Origin: Stenotrophomonas hibiscicola ATCC 19867
GTDB taxonomy: Bacteria > Pseudomonadota > Gammaproteobacteria > Xanthomonadales > Xanthomonadaceae
DNA length: 64,000 nt
Reading direction: 5' to 3'
Assembly: GCF_000382065.1 (NCBI RefSeq)
Contig: NZ_KB907504.1
Span: forward strand, 1-64,000
Made by a program: the position numbers and the translations under genes. The notes beneath the pieces are model-generated. The model saw only the letters and a list, made by a program, of their open reading frames with translations, was not told where the DNA came from and did not search any database. Positions 46,538 to 56,779 of this stretch are shown piece after piece (positions within the stretch are counted from its first letter, which is position 1; the number at the start of each line of letters is the position of its first letter).

Positions 46538-47791
46538 ATGAACGCTTCTGCCGAGCTGTTGAAGGAACTCCGTATCGACCGCAAGTCGCCGCCGCCCGCC
46601 TCCGGTGGTGGCAGCAACGGCGGTGGTCGCCGTTGGTTGTGGATCGCGACCATCGTGGTCGTGCTGCTGATCGCCGCTGCCGTGGCGTTCCTGTTCGGCC
46701 GTGCGCCGGCCGTGGAGGTGGAAACCGCGCCGGCCGTGGCCATCCAGCAGGGTAGCGCCAGCAGTTCGGTGCTCGACGCCAGTGGCTACGTGGTCGCCCG
46801 GCGCATGGCCACGGTCTCGGCCAAGATCACCGGCAAGGTGCGCGAGGTGATGATCGAAGAAGGCATGCGGGTCGAGGCCGGCCAGGTGATGGCCACGCTG
46901 GACCCGATCGATGCCGATGCGCAGCGCAGCCTGTATGCCTCGCAGCTGCAGGCCGCACGCAGCCAGGTGGCCGGGCTGGAGGCGCAGCAGAAGCAGGCCG
47001 CCGCCGAAGCCAGCCGCCTGCAGGCACTGGTCGGCCAGCAGCTGGTGTCACGTTCGCAGTACGACCAGGCCGTGGCCCAGCGCGACAGCCTGCGTGCGCA
47101 GCTGGAAACGGCTCAGCGCAACGTCAAGGTCGCCCACGACCAGTTGGCGATTGCCGACCTGGGTGTGGACAACAACATCGTGCGCGCGCCCTTCTCCGGC
47201 GTGGTCACCGCCAAGGCCGCGCAGCCCGGTGAGATCGTCTCGCCGCTGTCGGCCGGTGGTGGCTTCACCCGTACCGGCATCGGCACCATCGTGGACATGG
47301 ACTCGCTGGAGATCGAAGTCGAGGTCGGCGAGGCCTTCATCGGCCGCGTGCAGCCGAAAATGCCGGTGGAAGCCACGCTCAACGCCTACCCCGAATGGAA
47401 GATTCCCGGCGAGGTGATCGCCATCATCCCCACCGCCGACCGCGGCAAGGCCACGGTGAAGGTGCGCGTGGCGCTGAAGGTGAAGGACCCGCGCATCGTG
47501 CCGGAAATGGGCGTGCGGGTCAGCTTCCTGGAACAGGCACAGCCGCAGGCCACAACCAAACCGCAGGGCGTGCGCGTACCGGCTGGCGCCGTGGTCCAGC
47601 GCGAGGGCGCCCCGGTGGCCTTCGTACTGGGTGACGAGAACCGCGTGCAGCAGCGCACGGTCGAGGCCGGACAGGCGATGGGCAAGGACCGCCAGATCCT
47701 CAAGGGCGTGAGCGCCGGTGAATCGGTGGTGGTGAACCCGCCGGACACCCTGCGCGATGGCGCCAAGGTGCAACAGAAACAAGCGCAGTAA
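46538..47791 (+). CDS. Periplasmic adaptor (HlyD/MacA-like) of an ABC export system
   Basis: 417 residues. A single membrane span (about 32-52) precedes a lipoyl/barrel-sandwich domain (GYVVARRMATVSAKITGKV, about 78-96), a coiled-coil hairpin (about 125-190) and beta-barrel domains with VRAPFSGVVTAKAAQPGE. The ATG at 46538 has GGAACGA upstream and is preferred over 46529. It is the first gene of a four-gene exporter operon with an ATPase and two permeases. There is no outer-membrane TolC gene here, so a shared TolC would be needed. Confidence 0.9.
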   Translation: MNASAELLKELRIDRKSPPPASGGGSNGGGRRWLWIATIVVVLLIAAAVAFLFGRAPAVEVETAPAVAIQQGSASSSVLDASGYVVARRMATVSAKITGKVREVMIEEGMRVEAGQVMATLDPIDADAQRSLYASQLQAARSQVAGLEAQQKQAAAEASRLQALVGQQLVSRSQYDQAVAQRDSLRAQLETAQRNVKVAHDQLAIADLGVDNNIVRAPFSGVVTAKAAQPGEIVSPLSAGGGFTRTGIGTIVDMDSLEIEVEVGEAFIGRVQPKMPVEATLNAYPEWKIPGEVIAIIPTADRGKATVKVRVALKVKDPRIVPEMGVRVSFLEQAQPQATTKPQGVRVPAGAVVQREGAPVAFVLGDENRVQQRTVEAGQAMGKDRQILKGVSAGESVVVNPPDTLRDGAKVQQKQAQ

Positions 47792-47893
47792 CGGCCTGGC
47801 GCCCATGGGCGCCGCCGGCAACACCGCTCGACGCACGCCTGCGGTCACCGCAGGTGCGCTTCCCCGTTTCCCGCCTTCCGTGGAGAACCACCC

Positions 47894-48583
<690 letters not shown>

Positions 48584-48597
48584 CGGAGGCCACGGCG

Positions 48598-49755
48598 ATG
48601 AAATACTTCTCGTTGGTGTGGGCGCAGCTGTTCCGCAGCCGTACCCGCACGTTGCTGACCCTGCTCTCCGTGGTGGCCGCGTTCCTGCTGTTCGGCATGC
48701 TCGATTCGGTGCGCGTGGCATTCACCTCCGGCGGCAGCGTGGAAGGCGCCAACCGCCTGGTGGTCGCATCGCGGCTGTCGATCACCCAGTCGCTGCCGAT
48801 CCGCCTGGAAACCCAGGTCCGCCAGGTGGCCGGCGTGCGCGACGTGGCCTACGGCATGTGGTTCGGCGGCATCTACCAGGACCCGAAGAACTTCTTCCCG
48901 AACTTCTCGGTGTCCCCCAACTACTTCGATGTCTACCGCGAGCTGCAGATCGACCCGGCACAGCTGGAGGACTGGAAGCAGACCCGTACCGGCGCCATCG
49001 TCGGCGAAACCCTGGCCAAGCAGTTCGGCTGGAAGATCGGCGACACCATCCCGCTGCAGGCCACGATCTTCCCGCGTGGCGGCAGCAACGACTGGCCGCT
49101 GGTGCTCAAGGGCATCTACCGTTCCAAGGACCGTGCGCTGGCCGCCAACGAAGAACGCCAGTTGATGATGAACTGGAAGTACTTCGATGAATCCAACGAC
49201 TACATCAAGAACCAGGTGAGCTGGTACACGGTGACGCTGGACAACCCGGACCACTCTTCGCGGGTGGCGCAGGCGATCGACGCGATCTCGGCCAACTCCG
49301 ACCACGAGACCAAGACCCAGACCGAATCGGCGTTCCAGCAGGCCTTCGTCAAGCAATTCGCGGATATCGGCATGATCGTCACCTCGATCATGGGTGCGGT
49401 GTTCTTCACCCTGCTGCTGTTGACCGGCAACACCATGGCGCAGGCGGTGCGCGAGCGCGTGCCGGAGCTGGCCACGCTGAAGACACTCGGCTTCAAGGAC
49501 GGCACCGTGCTGACCCTGGTGATGGTGGAGTCGGTGCTGCTGATCGGCCTGGGCGGCCTGATCGGCATGGGCCTGGCCGCCCTGATCCTGCCGGCGATCG
49601 GCCCGAAGAGCATGGGCATGCTGCCGCCGCACGTGCCGACGCCAACCTGGCTGATGGGGCTGGGCCTGATCGTGGTGATCGGCATCATCGTGGGGCTGCT
49701 GCCCGCGCTGCGTGCCAAGCGCCTGAAAATCGTCGATGCACTGGCCGGCCGCTGA
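48598..49755 (+). CDS. ABC transporter permease (FtsX/MacB type)
   Basis: 385 residues. An N-terminal span (about 16-38) is followed by a large periplasmic domain (about 40-255, MacB-PCD type), then three C-terminal spans (about 265-375). That gives the 1+3 topology of FtsX-superfamily permeases. The C-terminal cytoplasmic RAKRLKIVDALAGR is typical. It lies 14 bases after the ATPase gene and 12 before the second permease. The two permeases probably form a heterodimer. Confidence 0.92.
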   Translation: MKYFSLVWAQLFRSRTRTLLTLLSVVAAFLLFGMLDSVRVAFTSGGSVEGANRLVVASRLSITQSLPIRLETQVRQVAGVRDVAYGMWFGGIYQDPKNFFPNFSVSPNYFDVYRELQIDPAQLEDWKQTRTGAIVGETLAKQFGWKIGDTIPLQATIFPRGGSNDWPLVLKGIYRSKDRALAANEERQLMMNWKYFDESNDYIKNQVSWYTVTLDNPDHSSRVAQAIDAISANSDHETKTQTESAFQQAFVKQFADIGMIVTSIMGAVFFTLLLLTGNTMAQAVRERVPELATLKTLGFKDGTVLTLVMVESVLLIGLGGLIGMGLAALILPAIGPKSMGMLPPHVPTPTWLMGLGLIVVIGIIVGLLPALRAKRLKIVDALAGR

Positions 49756-49767
49756 GGAGGATTGCAG

Positions 49768-51084
49768 ATGAACAAGCTCAAGAAGTTGCTGGGCAACGGC
49801 ATAACCGTGCTGCTGCTTGCGATCGGCCTGGTGCTGTGGATCAGCCTGCCGTGGATCGGCGTGCTGACCGTGGCCGTGCTGGTGGCGCTGTGGCTGCTGC
49901 TGACCCGCGGCGGACGGCTGGCGTTGGCCGCCACCCGCATCGGCGTGGCCAGCCTGCCGCAACGCTGGGGCGCATCGTCGGTGATCGTGGTCGGCATTGC
50001 CGGCGTGGTCGGCGTGCTGGTGGCGATGCTGGCGATGGGCGAAGGCTTCCAGGCCACGCTCAACAACACCGGCGATGACACCACCGCCATCGTGCTGCGC
50101 GGTGGCTCGCAGGCCGAGACCAACTCGGTGATCACCCGCGAGCAGGTACCGATGCTGTCCACCCTGCCCGGCATCAGCCGCGATGCGCAGGGCCGGCCAT
50201 TGCTGTCACCGGAACTGTCGCAGGTGGTCAACCTGGTGTCCAAGTCCGACGGCACCGACGTCAACGCGCAGTTCCGCGGCGTCGGTCCGCAGGCCTGGGC
50301 CGTGCATGACAAGGTCAAGATCATCGAAGGCCGCAGGTTCGCAACCGGCCTGCGCGAGATCGTGGTCGGCCAGGGTGCCAAGGGCCAGTTCCGCGACATG
50401 GACGTGGGCAGGACGCTGACCCTGGGCAACCAGACCTGGACCGTGGTGGGTGTGTTCGCCACCGGCGATGCGCACGATTCGGAGCTGTGGACCGACGCCG
50501 ATACACTGGCGACCACCTACCAGCGCAGCGCCTGGCAGTCGATCAGCGTGCGTACCGAGGGCAAGGCCGGCTTCGAGCAGTTCAAGGCAGCAGTCGCCGC
50601 CGACCCACGCCTGAAGCTTGACGTGGAAACCACCCGTGTCTACTACAGCAAGCAGGGCGGTGGGCTGACCAAGCTGATCGACATCCTCGGCAAGGTGATC
50701 GGCACGATCATGGCGGTGGGTGCAGTGTTCGGCGCACTCAACACCATGTATGCGGCAGTGGCCACCCGTGCGCGCGAGATCGCCACCATGCGCGCGATCG
50801 GTTTCCGCGGCCTGCCGGTGGTGACGGCGGTGATGCTGGAAACCATGCTGCTGGCGCTGCTGGGTGGCCTGCTCGGCTGTGCGGTGGCGTGGCTGCTGTT
50901 CAACGGCTACAGCGTGTCCACCATCGGCAGCAACTTCAGCGCAGTGGTGTTCAAGTTCCATGTATCGCCGGAACTGCTGTGGACCGGACTGAAATGGGCG
51001 CTGGGCATCGGCCTGGTCGGCGGCCTGTTCCCGGCGCTGCGCGCGGCACGTTTGCCGATCACCACGGCGCTGCGCGAAACCTGA
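49768..51084 (+). CDS. ABC transporter permease (MacB type), second subunit
   Basis: 438 residues. It has two N-terminal spans (about 10-45, AIGLVLWISLPWIGVLTVAVLVALWLLL, and another near 72-92), a MacB-like periplasmic domain (about 100-310), and three C-terminal spans with the RAREIATMRAIGFRGLPVV coupling motif. It ends LFPALRAARLPITTALRET. Strong GAGGAGG precedes ATG 49768. The extra hydrophobic N-terminus distinguishes it from its partner. Last gene of the exporter operon, followed by a terminator. Confidence 0.92.
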   Translation: MNKLKKLLGNGITVLLLAIGLVLWISLPWIGVLTVAVLVALWLLLTRGGRLALAATRIGVASLPQRWGASSVIVVGIAGVVGVLVAMLAMGEGFQATLNNTGDDTTAIVLRGGSQAETNSVITREQVPMLSTLPGISRDAQGRPLLSPELSQVVNLVSKSDGTDVNAQFRGVGPQAWAVHDKVKIIEGRRFATGLREIVVGQGAKGQFRDMDVGRTLTLGNQTWTVVGVFATGDAHDSELWTDADTLATTYQRSAWQSISVRTEGKAGFEQFKAAVAADPRLKLDVETTRVYYSKQGGGLTKLIDILGKVIGTIMAVGAVFGALNTMYAAVATRAREIATMRAIGFRGLPVVTAVMLETMLLALLGGLLGCAVAWLLFNGYSVSTIGSNFSAVVFKFHVSPELLWTGLKWALGIGLVGGLFPALRAARLPITTALRET

Positions 51085-51115
51085 GCATCACGCAGCGGCA
51101 TTTCGCGCATCCTGC

Positions 51116-51143
51116 AGGGACGGAGCGAAGGCTCCGTCCCTTT
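51116..51143 (+). terminator. Terminator after the ABC exporter operon
   Basis: GGGACGGAGC and GCTCCGTCCC form a perfect 10-base stem with a GAAG loop, followed by TTTC. It ends the plus-strand operon and may also serve the minus-strand Imm35-like gene. Confidence 0.88.
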
Positions 51144-51178
51144 CAGGTTGCCGAACTCAGACATCCGCCGCCGCAGCA

Positions 51179-51457
51179 TCAAACGGCGGGGCCGCGCGCG
51201 GCCAGATGCTGGCGAAGGACTTCCTCGGGCGGATACGCCGTGCCCAGAGCGTGCTGCTCGCCTGTGTGCCGGTCGACGAAGATCGGCCCATTGCCGGCCA
51301 ATGCATCCGAGATTTCGCCGGATTGCAGGTAGCGCAGCGACTGGAAGCAGAACAGCCAGCCTTCGACCACTTCGTGCTCATGCGTGATGGCAACCGGCTC
51401 ATCGTCGCTGGCAAGTGCAGCCTCCACGCGACGGCGTGCTTCTTCAAGCTGGATCAT
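51179..51457 (-). CDS. YrhB/Imm35-domain protein (orphan immunity-type)
   Basis: 92 residues. The block GWLFCFQSLRYLQSG-(E/D)-ISDALAGNGPIFVDRHTG followed by HALGTAYPPEEVL is the signature of the immunity protein 35/YrhB family. In polymorphic toxin systems these proteins neutralise a cognate toxin; others act as stand-alone chaperone-like YrhB. A good AGGAG ribosome-binding site precedes ATG 51457. No toxin gene lies nearby. Confidence 0.85.
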   Translation of the reverse strand: MIQLEEARRRVEAALASDDEPVAITHEHEVVEGWLFCFQSLRYLQSGEISDALAGNGPIFVDRHTGEQHALGTAYPPEEVLRQHLAARGPAV

Positions 51458-51815
51458 TCCTTCATCTCCTGCCTTCGATGACGAGGCGAAGAGCATTTCA
51501 TGCGGGCAGATGCATCACAACGACTGCGCGCCTGCATACAAGCGCGTACTGCGACGCGTTGTCGCAACTACTCAAGCGTGCCAGCTTCGTGCCGCTATCG
51601 ATGCCTCTGCCCATCGCAAACGCAGCGCGCGTGACGCCGCGCACAGCGCATCTGTGGATTGTTGGTTGCGATTCATGTTCACGCACGTTCCGCAGCATCG
51701 CGACAAACAGTTGCGAATGAAAACACTCTAGAATCCGGCCCCCCACGTTGGTTTGCAGCACCCCACGCGTCCACAGAATGGACGCTTGTTTTTTCTGAAA
51801 CACGAGATTTCACGG
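51458..51815. other. 358-bp intergenic region, divergent genes
   Basis: This region holds the promoters of the Imm35-like gene (minus) and the TonB receptor (plus). A TAGAAT -10-like box at about 51729-51734 lies ~80 bases before the receptor start, without a good -35. A long T run with TTTTTTCTG precedes the start. I see no hairpin operator, repeat or small gene. Confidence 0.4.
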
Positions 51816-54641
51816 ATGTCCCTGAAGACCACCCCGCTGCGCAACGCGATCATCATCGCGCTGGCCGCCAGCTGCACTACCCCCGCCTTCGCACAGGATG
51901 CGGGCGACAACACCACCAACCTCGACCGCATCGAAATCACCGGCTCGCGCATCCGCCAGGCCAGTGTCGAAACCGCTCAGCCGGTGGTCGCGCTCAACCG
52001 CGCGGAGATCGAGAAGAAGGGCTACGTCAACGTCGCCGACATCCTGCAGGATGTGACCGCTGCCGGCTCGCCAAGCATGAGCCGCGCGTCGTCGCTGACC
52101 TCATCGCGCGATTTCGGCGGAATGTATGTCAGCCTGCGCAACCTGGGCCCCGAGCGCAGCCTGGTGCTGATCGACGGCCGCCGCATGGGCGTCAGCGCCG
52201 GCGGCTACTCCGACCTGGCCTCCATCCCCTCGGCCATCGTGGAGCGCGTTGAAGTGCTGACCGATGGCGCATCGGCGTTGTACGGCTCCGATGCCATCGC
52301 CGGTGTGGTCAACATCATCACCCGCAAGAACTTCGATGGTGGCGAAGCCAGCGTCTACGTCGGCCAGTACGGTGAAGGCGATGGGCAGAAGCGCTCCTAC
52401 AGTGCCACTTTCGGCAAGACCTTCGACCGCGGTTGGTTCAGCGTTGGCGCCGAGCGCACCAAGGAAGACGAAGTGATGGGCGGCGCGCGCGAGTTCAGCC
52501 GCTACGTCAACGGTCCGCGCCATCCGAACGATGGCCTCAACGGCACCACGCCGTGGGGCAGCGTCACCGTCGGCGGCAAGCCGCTGACCGTCGGTCCGGG
52601 CGGCGACCCGACCAGCGCCGGCAACTTCCACGCGCCGAACCCGGCCGATGGTGCCAACACCAAGACCAACATGAGCCTGCTGACCGGCCTGGAGCGCACC
52701 TCGGTGTTCGCCAACGGCGGCTTCTCGATCACCGATGACCTGCGCATCGTTGCCGATGCCATGTACAGCAAGCGCGAATCGACCAAGCACCTGGCTGGCT
52801 ACCCGTACTCGGTCACCGCCACGCAGGCGCGCAACGGCAGCCGCGCCGCCCTGTCCAAGGACAGCGCATTCAACCTGTGGGGCCAGGACGTGCTGTTCTC
52901 GCATCGCACCGAAGAGATGCTGCGCGGCACCGAGAACACCCTGGAAACCAAGCGCGGCAGCCTGGGCCTGGAAGGCAGCTTCGAAACCGGCTCGCGCTAC
53001 TGGGACTGGAACGTCAGCTACACCTACAACCGCAATGAAGGCGAGCGCGTCGGCACCGGCAGCATGTACCAGCCGAACGTCAACCTGGCCGTCGGCCCGT
53101 CCTTCATCGAGAACGGCGTGGCCTACTGCGGTACCCGCGATGCGGTGATCGCCGGCTGCGTGCCGTGGAACCCGGCCGCGCCGATGGGCTACACCGGCCC
53201 GGGCTCGCTGAGCAACCAGGACGTGCAGGACTACCTGTTCGCCCGCTACGTGGACAAGAGCCAGACCACCACCAAGGTGGCCAGCGCCAACATCTCCGGT
53301 TCGCTGTTCTCGCTGCCGGCCGGCGACATCATGGCTGCGATGGGCTTCGAGCACCGCACCGAAGAAGCACGCTACACCCCGGACCTGATGGTGCAGAACG
53401 GCCAGATCGCCGGCACCAGCGGCAAGCCGACCCAGGGTGACTACTCGCTCAACGAGGTCTACCTGGAAATGCAGGTGCCGCTGCTGGCCGACATGGCCTT
53501 CGCCCGCGAGCTTTCGCTGGACGTTGCCGGTCGCTACTCGGACTACAACAATTTCGGTTCCACCACCAACAGCAAGTTCGGCGTGAAGTGGAAGCCGATC
53601 GACAGCCTGCTGGTGCGCGCCACCTACGGCACCGGCTTCCGTGCGCCGACCGTGGACGACCTGTACGGCGGCACTGTCAGCAGCCGTGACTCGTTCACCG
53701 ACCCGTGCGATACCTCGTTCGGCACTGCCGCCACCAGCGCCGCCGTTGCCGCACGCTGCAAGGCCCTGAAGGTGCCGGCCAACTTCCGCCAGCTCAACAG
53801 CGACGGCAGCGTGGCCAGCAAGCCGGGCCAGCAGGCCACCACCGATTTCAACTCCGGTTCCAACCCGAACCTGAAGCCTGAAACCGCCAAGACCTGGACC
53901 GTGGGCCTGGTCTACAGCCCCGACTTCGTGCAGGGCCTGGACGTCAGCCTGGACTGGTGGAAGATCCGCATCGACAACGCCATCGTTGGCGAGTCGGCCA
54001 CCAACATCCTGGAACAGTGCTACGTGCAGGGCTCGGACGCCGCCTGCGGCCGCTTCACTCGTGGCAGCAACGGCCAGGTCAACGCACTGGACCGTTCGCT
54101 GGTCAACGCCGGCTACCGCGAAACCGCCGGCTATGACATCAGCGCGCGCTACCGCCTGCCGGAAACCGCGTTCGGCAAGTTCGCAGTTACCTGGAACACC
54201 ACCTACACCGACTATCTGGAGCAGCGCAACGACAACGCCGCGACCACGCCGGTGGAACAGCTGACCAGCTGGGGTGGCAACTTCCGTGTGCGCTCTACCC
54301 TCAACCTGGACTGGCAGTACGGCAACCTGGGCATCGGCTGGACTGCACGCTACTACTCCAGCATGAAGGAGAAGTGCTCCTACATGGACGAGTGCAACAT
54401 GCCGGGCTTCAGCTCGGCCTACACCGATGCCTCGCCGACCAACAAGGTGGGTTCGAACACCTTCCACGACCTGCAGGTGCGTTACGCCCTGCCGTGGGAC
54501 GGCACCGTCTCGCTGGGCCTGAACAACGTGTTCGACCACCAGGGTCCGATCATGTACAGCCAGCCCAACAGCAGCTTCGTCTACTACGGCGGCTTCGACA
54601 TCGGTCGTTTCATGTACATGAAGTACCAGCAGCGCTTCTGA
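51816..54641 (+). CDS. TonB-dependent outer-membrane receptor
   Basis: 941 residues. A signal peptide (about 1-26, ending FAQ) and a short NLDRIEITGSRIRQ TonB-box-like start precede the plug domain (about 40-170) with LVLIDGRRMGVSAGGYSDLASIPSAIVERVEVLTDGASALYGSDAIAGVVNIITRK. The 22-strand barrel ends YMKYQQRF with terminal Phe. Four close cysteine pairs lie in predicted loops (YCGTRDAVIAGC, CDTSFG..C, QCYVQGSDAAC, KCSYMDEC). Plug wording and size fit the large xanthomonad receptor group; the substrate is unknown. No sigma/anti-sigma pair is adjacent. Confidence 0.94.
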   Translation: MSLKTTPLRNAIIIALAASCTTPAFAQDAGDNTTNLDRIEITGSRIRQASVETAQPVVALNRAEIEKKGYVNVADILQDVTAAGSPSMSRASSLTSSRDFGGMYVSLRNLGPERSLVLIDGRRMGVSAGGYSDLASIPSAIVERVEVLTDGASALYGSDAIAGVVNIITRKNFDGGEASVYVGQYGEGDGQKRSYSATFGKTFDRGWFSVGAERTKEDEVMGGAREFSRYVNGPRHPNDGLNGTTPWGSVTVGGKPLTVGPGGDPTSAGNFHAPNPADGANTKTNMSLLTGLERTSVFANGGFSITDDLRIVADAMYSKRESTKHLAGYPYSVTATQARNGSRAALSKDSAFNLWGQDVLFSHRTEEMLRGTENTLETKRGSLGLEGSFETGSRYWDWNVSYTYNRNEGERVGTGSMYQPNVNLAVGPSFIENGVAYCGTRDAVIAGCVPWNPAAPMGYTGPGSLSNQDVQDYLFARYVDKSQTTTKVASANISGSLFSLPAGDIMAAMGFEHRTEEARYTPDLMVQNGQIAGTSGKPTQGDYSLNEVYLEMQVPLLADMAFARELSLDVAGRYSDYNNFGSTTNSKFGVKWKPIDSLLVRATYGTGFRAPTVDDLYGGTVSSRDSFTDPCDTSFGTAATSAAVAARCKALKVPANFRQLNSDGSVASKPGQQATTDFNSGSNPNLKPETAKTWTVGLVYSPDFVQGLDVSLDWWKIRIDNAIVGESATNILEQCYVQGSDAACGRFTRGSNGQVNALDRSLVNAGYRETAGYDISARYRLPETAFGKFAVTWNTTYTDYLEQRNDNAATTPVEQLTSWGGNFRVRSTLNLDWQYGNLGIGWTARYYSSMKEKCSYMDECNMPGFSSAYTDASPTNKVGSNTFHDLQVRYALPWDGTVSLGLNNVFDHQGPIMYSQPNSSFVYYGGFDIGRFMYMKYQQRF

Positions 54642-54698
54642 GCCTGCACCCGCGTTCCCGCCACCGCCATCTCTCTCCTGGCGGTGGATGGAAGCAGG

Positions 54699-54730
54699 GC
54701 GGCGCCCCCCGGGGCGCCGCTCTTTTTTTC
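54699..54730 (+). terminator. Rho-independent terminator after the TonB receptor gene
   Basis: GCGGCGCCCC and GGGGCGCCGC arms are followed by TCTTTTTTTC. A second small hairpin (CCACCGCC/GGCGGTGG, 54661-54687) lies just upstream. Confidence 0.9.
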
Positions 54731-54757
54731 ATGCGTGCCAGTCGATCCGGCCCGGTG

Positions 54758-55654
54758 CTACCGCTTGGCGCGCATCGTGCGGATGTTGTCGCCGACGAAC
54801 AGGATCAGGCCGGCCCAGATCGCGGCAAAGCCAATCGCCTTGCCGGCGTCGAAGGCTTCGTGGAAGAAGAACACGCCCAGCAGCAGCTGCAGGCTCGGCG
54901 CGATGTACTGCAGGATGCCGACCAGTGACAACGGAATGCGCTTCACGCCGTAGGCAAAGCCAATCAACGGTACCGCCGTCACCACACCGCCGAAGATCAG
55001 CAGCAGGTCGTTGCGCCAGCCCCAGCCGTGGAAGAACGCGCCACCATGACCATTTTCGGCCCAGATCGCGAAGCCCAGCGCCGGCAGGAACAGGTACATG
55101 CTCTCCACGCCAAGGCCCGCCACCGGGTCGACCGAAACCAGCTTGCGCAGCAGGCCGTACAGGCCGAACGAACAGGCCAGGCCCAGCGCGATCCATGGTG
55201 GTGTGCCGGCATCGATGGTCAGCCAGGCCACGCCCACTGCCGCCATCGCCACCGCCACCCATTGCAGGCGGCGCAGCCGCTCCTTCAGCACCAGCACGCC
55301 CAGCAGCACGTTCACCAGCGGGTTGATGAAATAGCCCAGGCTGGTCTCGATCACATGGCCGGCGTTGACCGCCCAGATGTACAGGCCCCAGTTGAAGGCG
55401 ATGGTCAGGCTCGAGACCAGCAGAATCGGCAGCGCGCGCGGCTGCGCAGCGATCTTCCGCCACCAGCCCAGGCGTGCGCTGAGCAGCAGCCAGCCCAGCA
55501 CCAGCACGGTGCTCCAGATGATGCGGTGGGCGATGATCTGGAACGATGGCACCTCATTGAGCAGGTGCCAGTACACCGGCACCAGACCCCAGATGACGAA
55601 GGTGGAAGCCGTGACCAGCAGGCCACGGCGCTGTTCTTTCTCGTCCATGCTCAT
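54758..55654 (-). CDS. rarD: RarD protein (EamA-family permease)
   Basis: 298 residues with ten membrane segments of the drug/metabolite transporter superfamily. The N-terminal LLVTASTFVIWGLVPVYWHLL and ISSLTIAFNWGLYIWAVN-type block are typical of RarD (chloramphenicol-sensitive protein). The second EamA half includes SLVGILQYIAPSLQLLLGVFFFHE. It overlaps the upstream EamA gene by 4 bases. The true substrate is not known for this family. Confidence 0.92.
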   Translation of the reverse strand: MSMDEKEQRRGLLVTASTFVIWGLVPVYWHLLNEVPSFQIIAHRIIWSTVLVLGWLLLSARLGWWRKIAAQPRALPILLVSSLTIAFNWGLYIWAVNAGHVIETSLGYFINPLVNVLLGVLVLKERLRRLQWVAVAMAAVGVAWLTIDAGTPPWIALGLACSFGLYGLLRKLVSVDPVAGLGVESMYLFLPALGFAIWAENGHGGAFFHGWGWRNDLLLIFGGVVTAVPLIGFAYGVKRIPLSLVGILQYIAPSLQLLLGVFFFHEAFDAGKAIGFAAIWAGLILFVGDNIRTMRAKR

Positions 55655-56556
55655 TTCTTGCGCGTCCTTGCCATCGTCAGTACCACCACACCCAGGAGAA
55701 TCACCGCCATCGCCAGCAGGTCGCGCCAGCCGAAGCGCTCACCGTTGAGCAGCGCGCCCAGCAGCACCGCAATGACCGGATTGACGTATGCATAGCTGCC
55801 AGCCAGCGCCGGGCGCACGTTCTGCAGCAGCCACACGTAGGCGGTGAACGCGACGATGGAGCCGAACACGCACAGGTAGGCCATCGCCAGCAGGCCACCG
55901 GTATCGGGCAGCGTGGTCGGGCGCTCGCCGACCGCCAGGCCGATCAGCACCAGCAGCACACCGCCACAGATCATCTGCCCGGCGGCGGTCATGAACGGGC
56001 CCGGCAGGTCCAGTCCGCGTGCCCACACCGAGCCGAATGCCCAGCCGACCGGCGCGATCAGCAGCAGCACCAGCCCGGTCGGCGAGGCGGTCAGGCTGCT
56101 GCCTGCGTTGAGCCAGACCACGCCGAGGAAGCCGATGGCGATGCCCAGCCACTCACCGCGGCTGGCGTGCTGGCCGCGCAGCGCCGAGAACAGCGCCATC
56201 CACAGCGGCACCGAGGCCACCGCAGTGGCTGCCAGTCCCGAGGACACCTCGCGCTCGGCCAGCACCACCATGCCGTTGCCCAGCACCAGCATGGTCACGC
56301 CCATGATGCCCAGGTTGCGCCACTGCCGCAGGGTCGGGTTCGGCATCTTCCAGAACAGGCGCAAGGCCAGGAACATCAGGCCACCGGCAATGATGAACCG
56401 GCTGCCGGACACCATCGTCAGCGGCAGCGCGCCGCCGTGCAGGGCCTTGGCGATGCCCAGGTAGGTCGAGCCCCAGACCACGTAGACCAGCAGCAATGCC
56501 AGCGCAACAAGGCCACCCCGGGGGGCAGCCGCAGACGAAGAGGGGGGAGCCGACAT
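55651..56556 (-). CDS. EamA-family permease (YedA-like)
   Basis: 301 residues, ten predicted spans in two EamA repeats. VYVVWGSTYLGIAKAL and PVGWAFGSVWARGLDLP resemble YedA. The C-terminus is a short basic tail (TRKK). The stop overlaps the rarD start by 4 bases, making a two-gene operon of related exporters. The substrate is unknown; amino-acid or metabolite efflux is the usual activity of the family. Confidence 0.9.
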   Translation of the reverse strand: MSAPPSSSAAAPRGGLVALALLLVYVVWGSTYLGIAKALHGGALPLTMVSGSRFIIAGGLMFLALRLFWKMPNPTLRQWRNLGIMGVTMLVLGNGMVVLAEREVSSGLAATAVASVPLWMALFSALRGQHASRGEWLGIAIGFLGVVWLNAGSSLTASPTGLVLLLIAPVGWAFGSVWARGLDLPGPFMTAAGQMICGGVLLVLIGLAVGERPTTLPDTGGLLAMAYLCVFGSIVAFTAYVWLLQNVRPALAGSYAYVNPVIAVLLGALLNGERFGWRDLLAMAVILLGVVVLTMARTRKK

Positions 56557-56779
56557 GACACACCAGGGAGCCGGGGGAAGGCGGATTCTAGGACGTTTTG
56601 AGTATGGTCCGGGACCCCATACGGTGGCACGCTGTCATCCATCCATGCACCCTGCTCTGGTCTGCTACCCCGTGTTGACGGCCCATGCAGTACCAAGAGG
56701 GCTGTCCGGCCGCGCCGCCCCAAGGCCGGGCGCCGTTTTCCCTGCGCACGGACGCGCCGCATCGAGGATTCCCACCCAG

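Noticed and set aside
52101..54539. Open frame of ~810 codons antisense to the TonB receptor
   Set aside because: Val/Gly/Ala/His-rich shadow of the receptor's coding strand; no domain and no ribosome-binding site.
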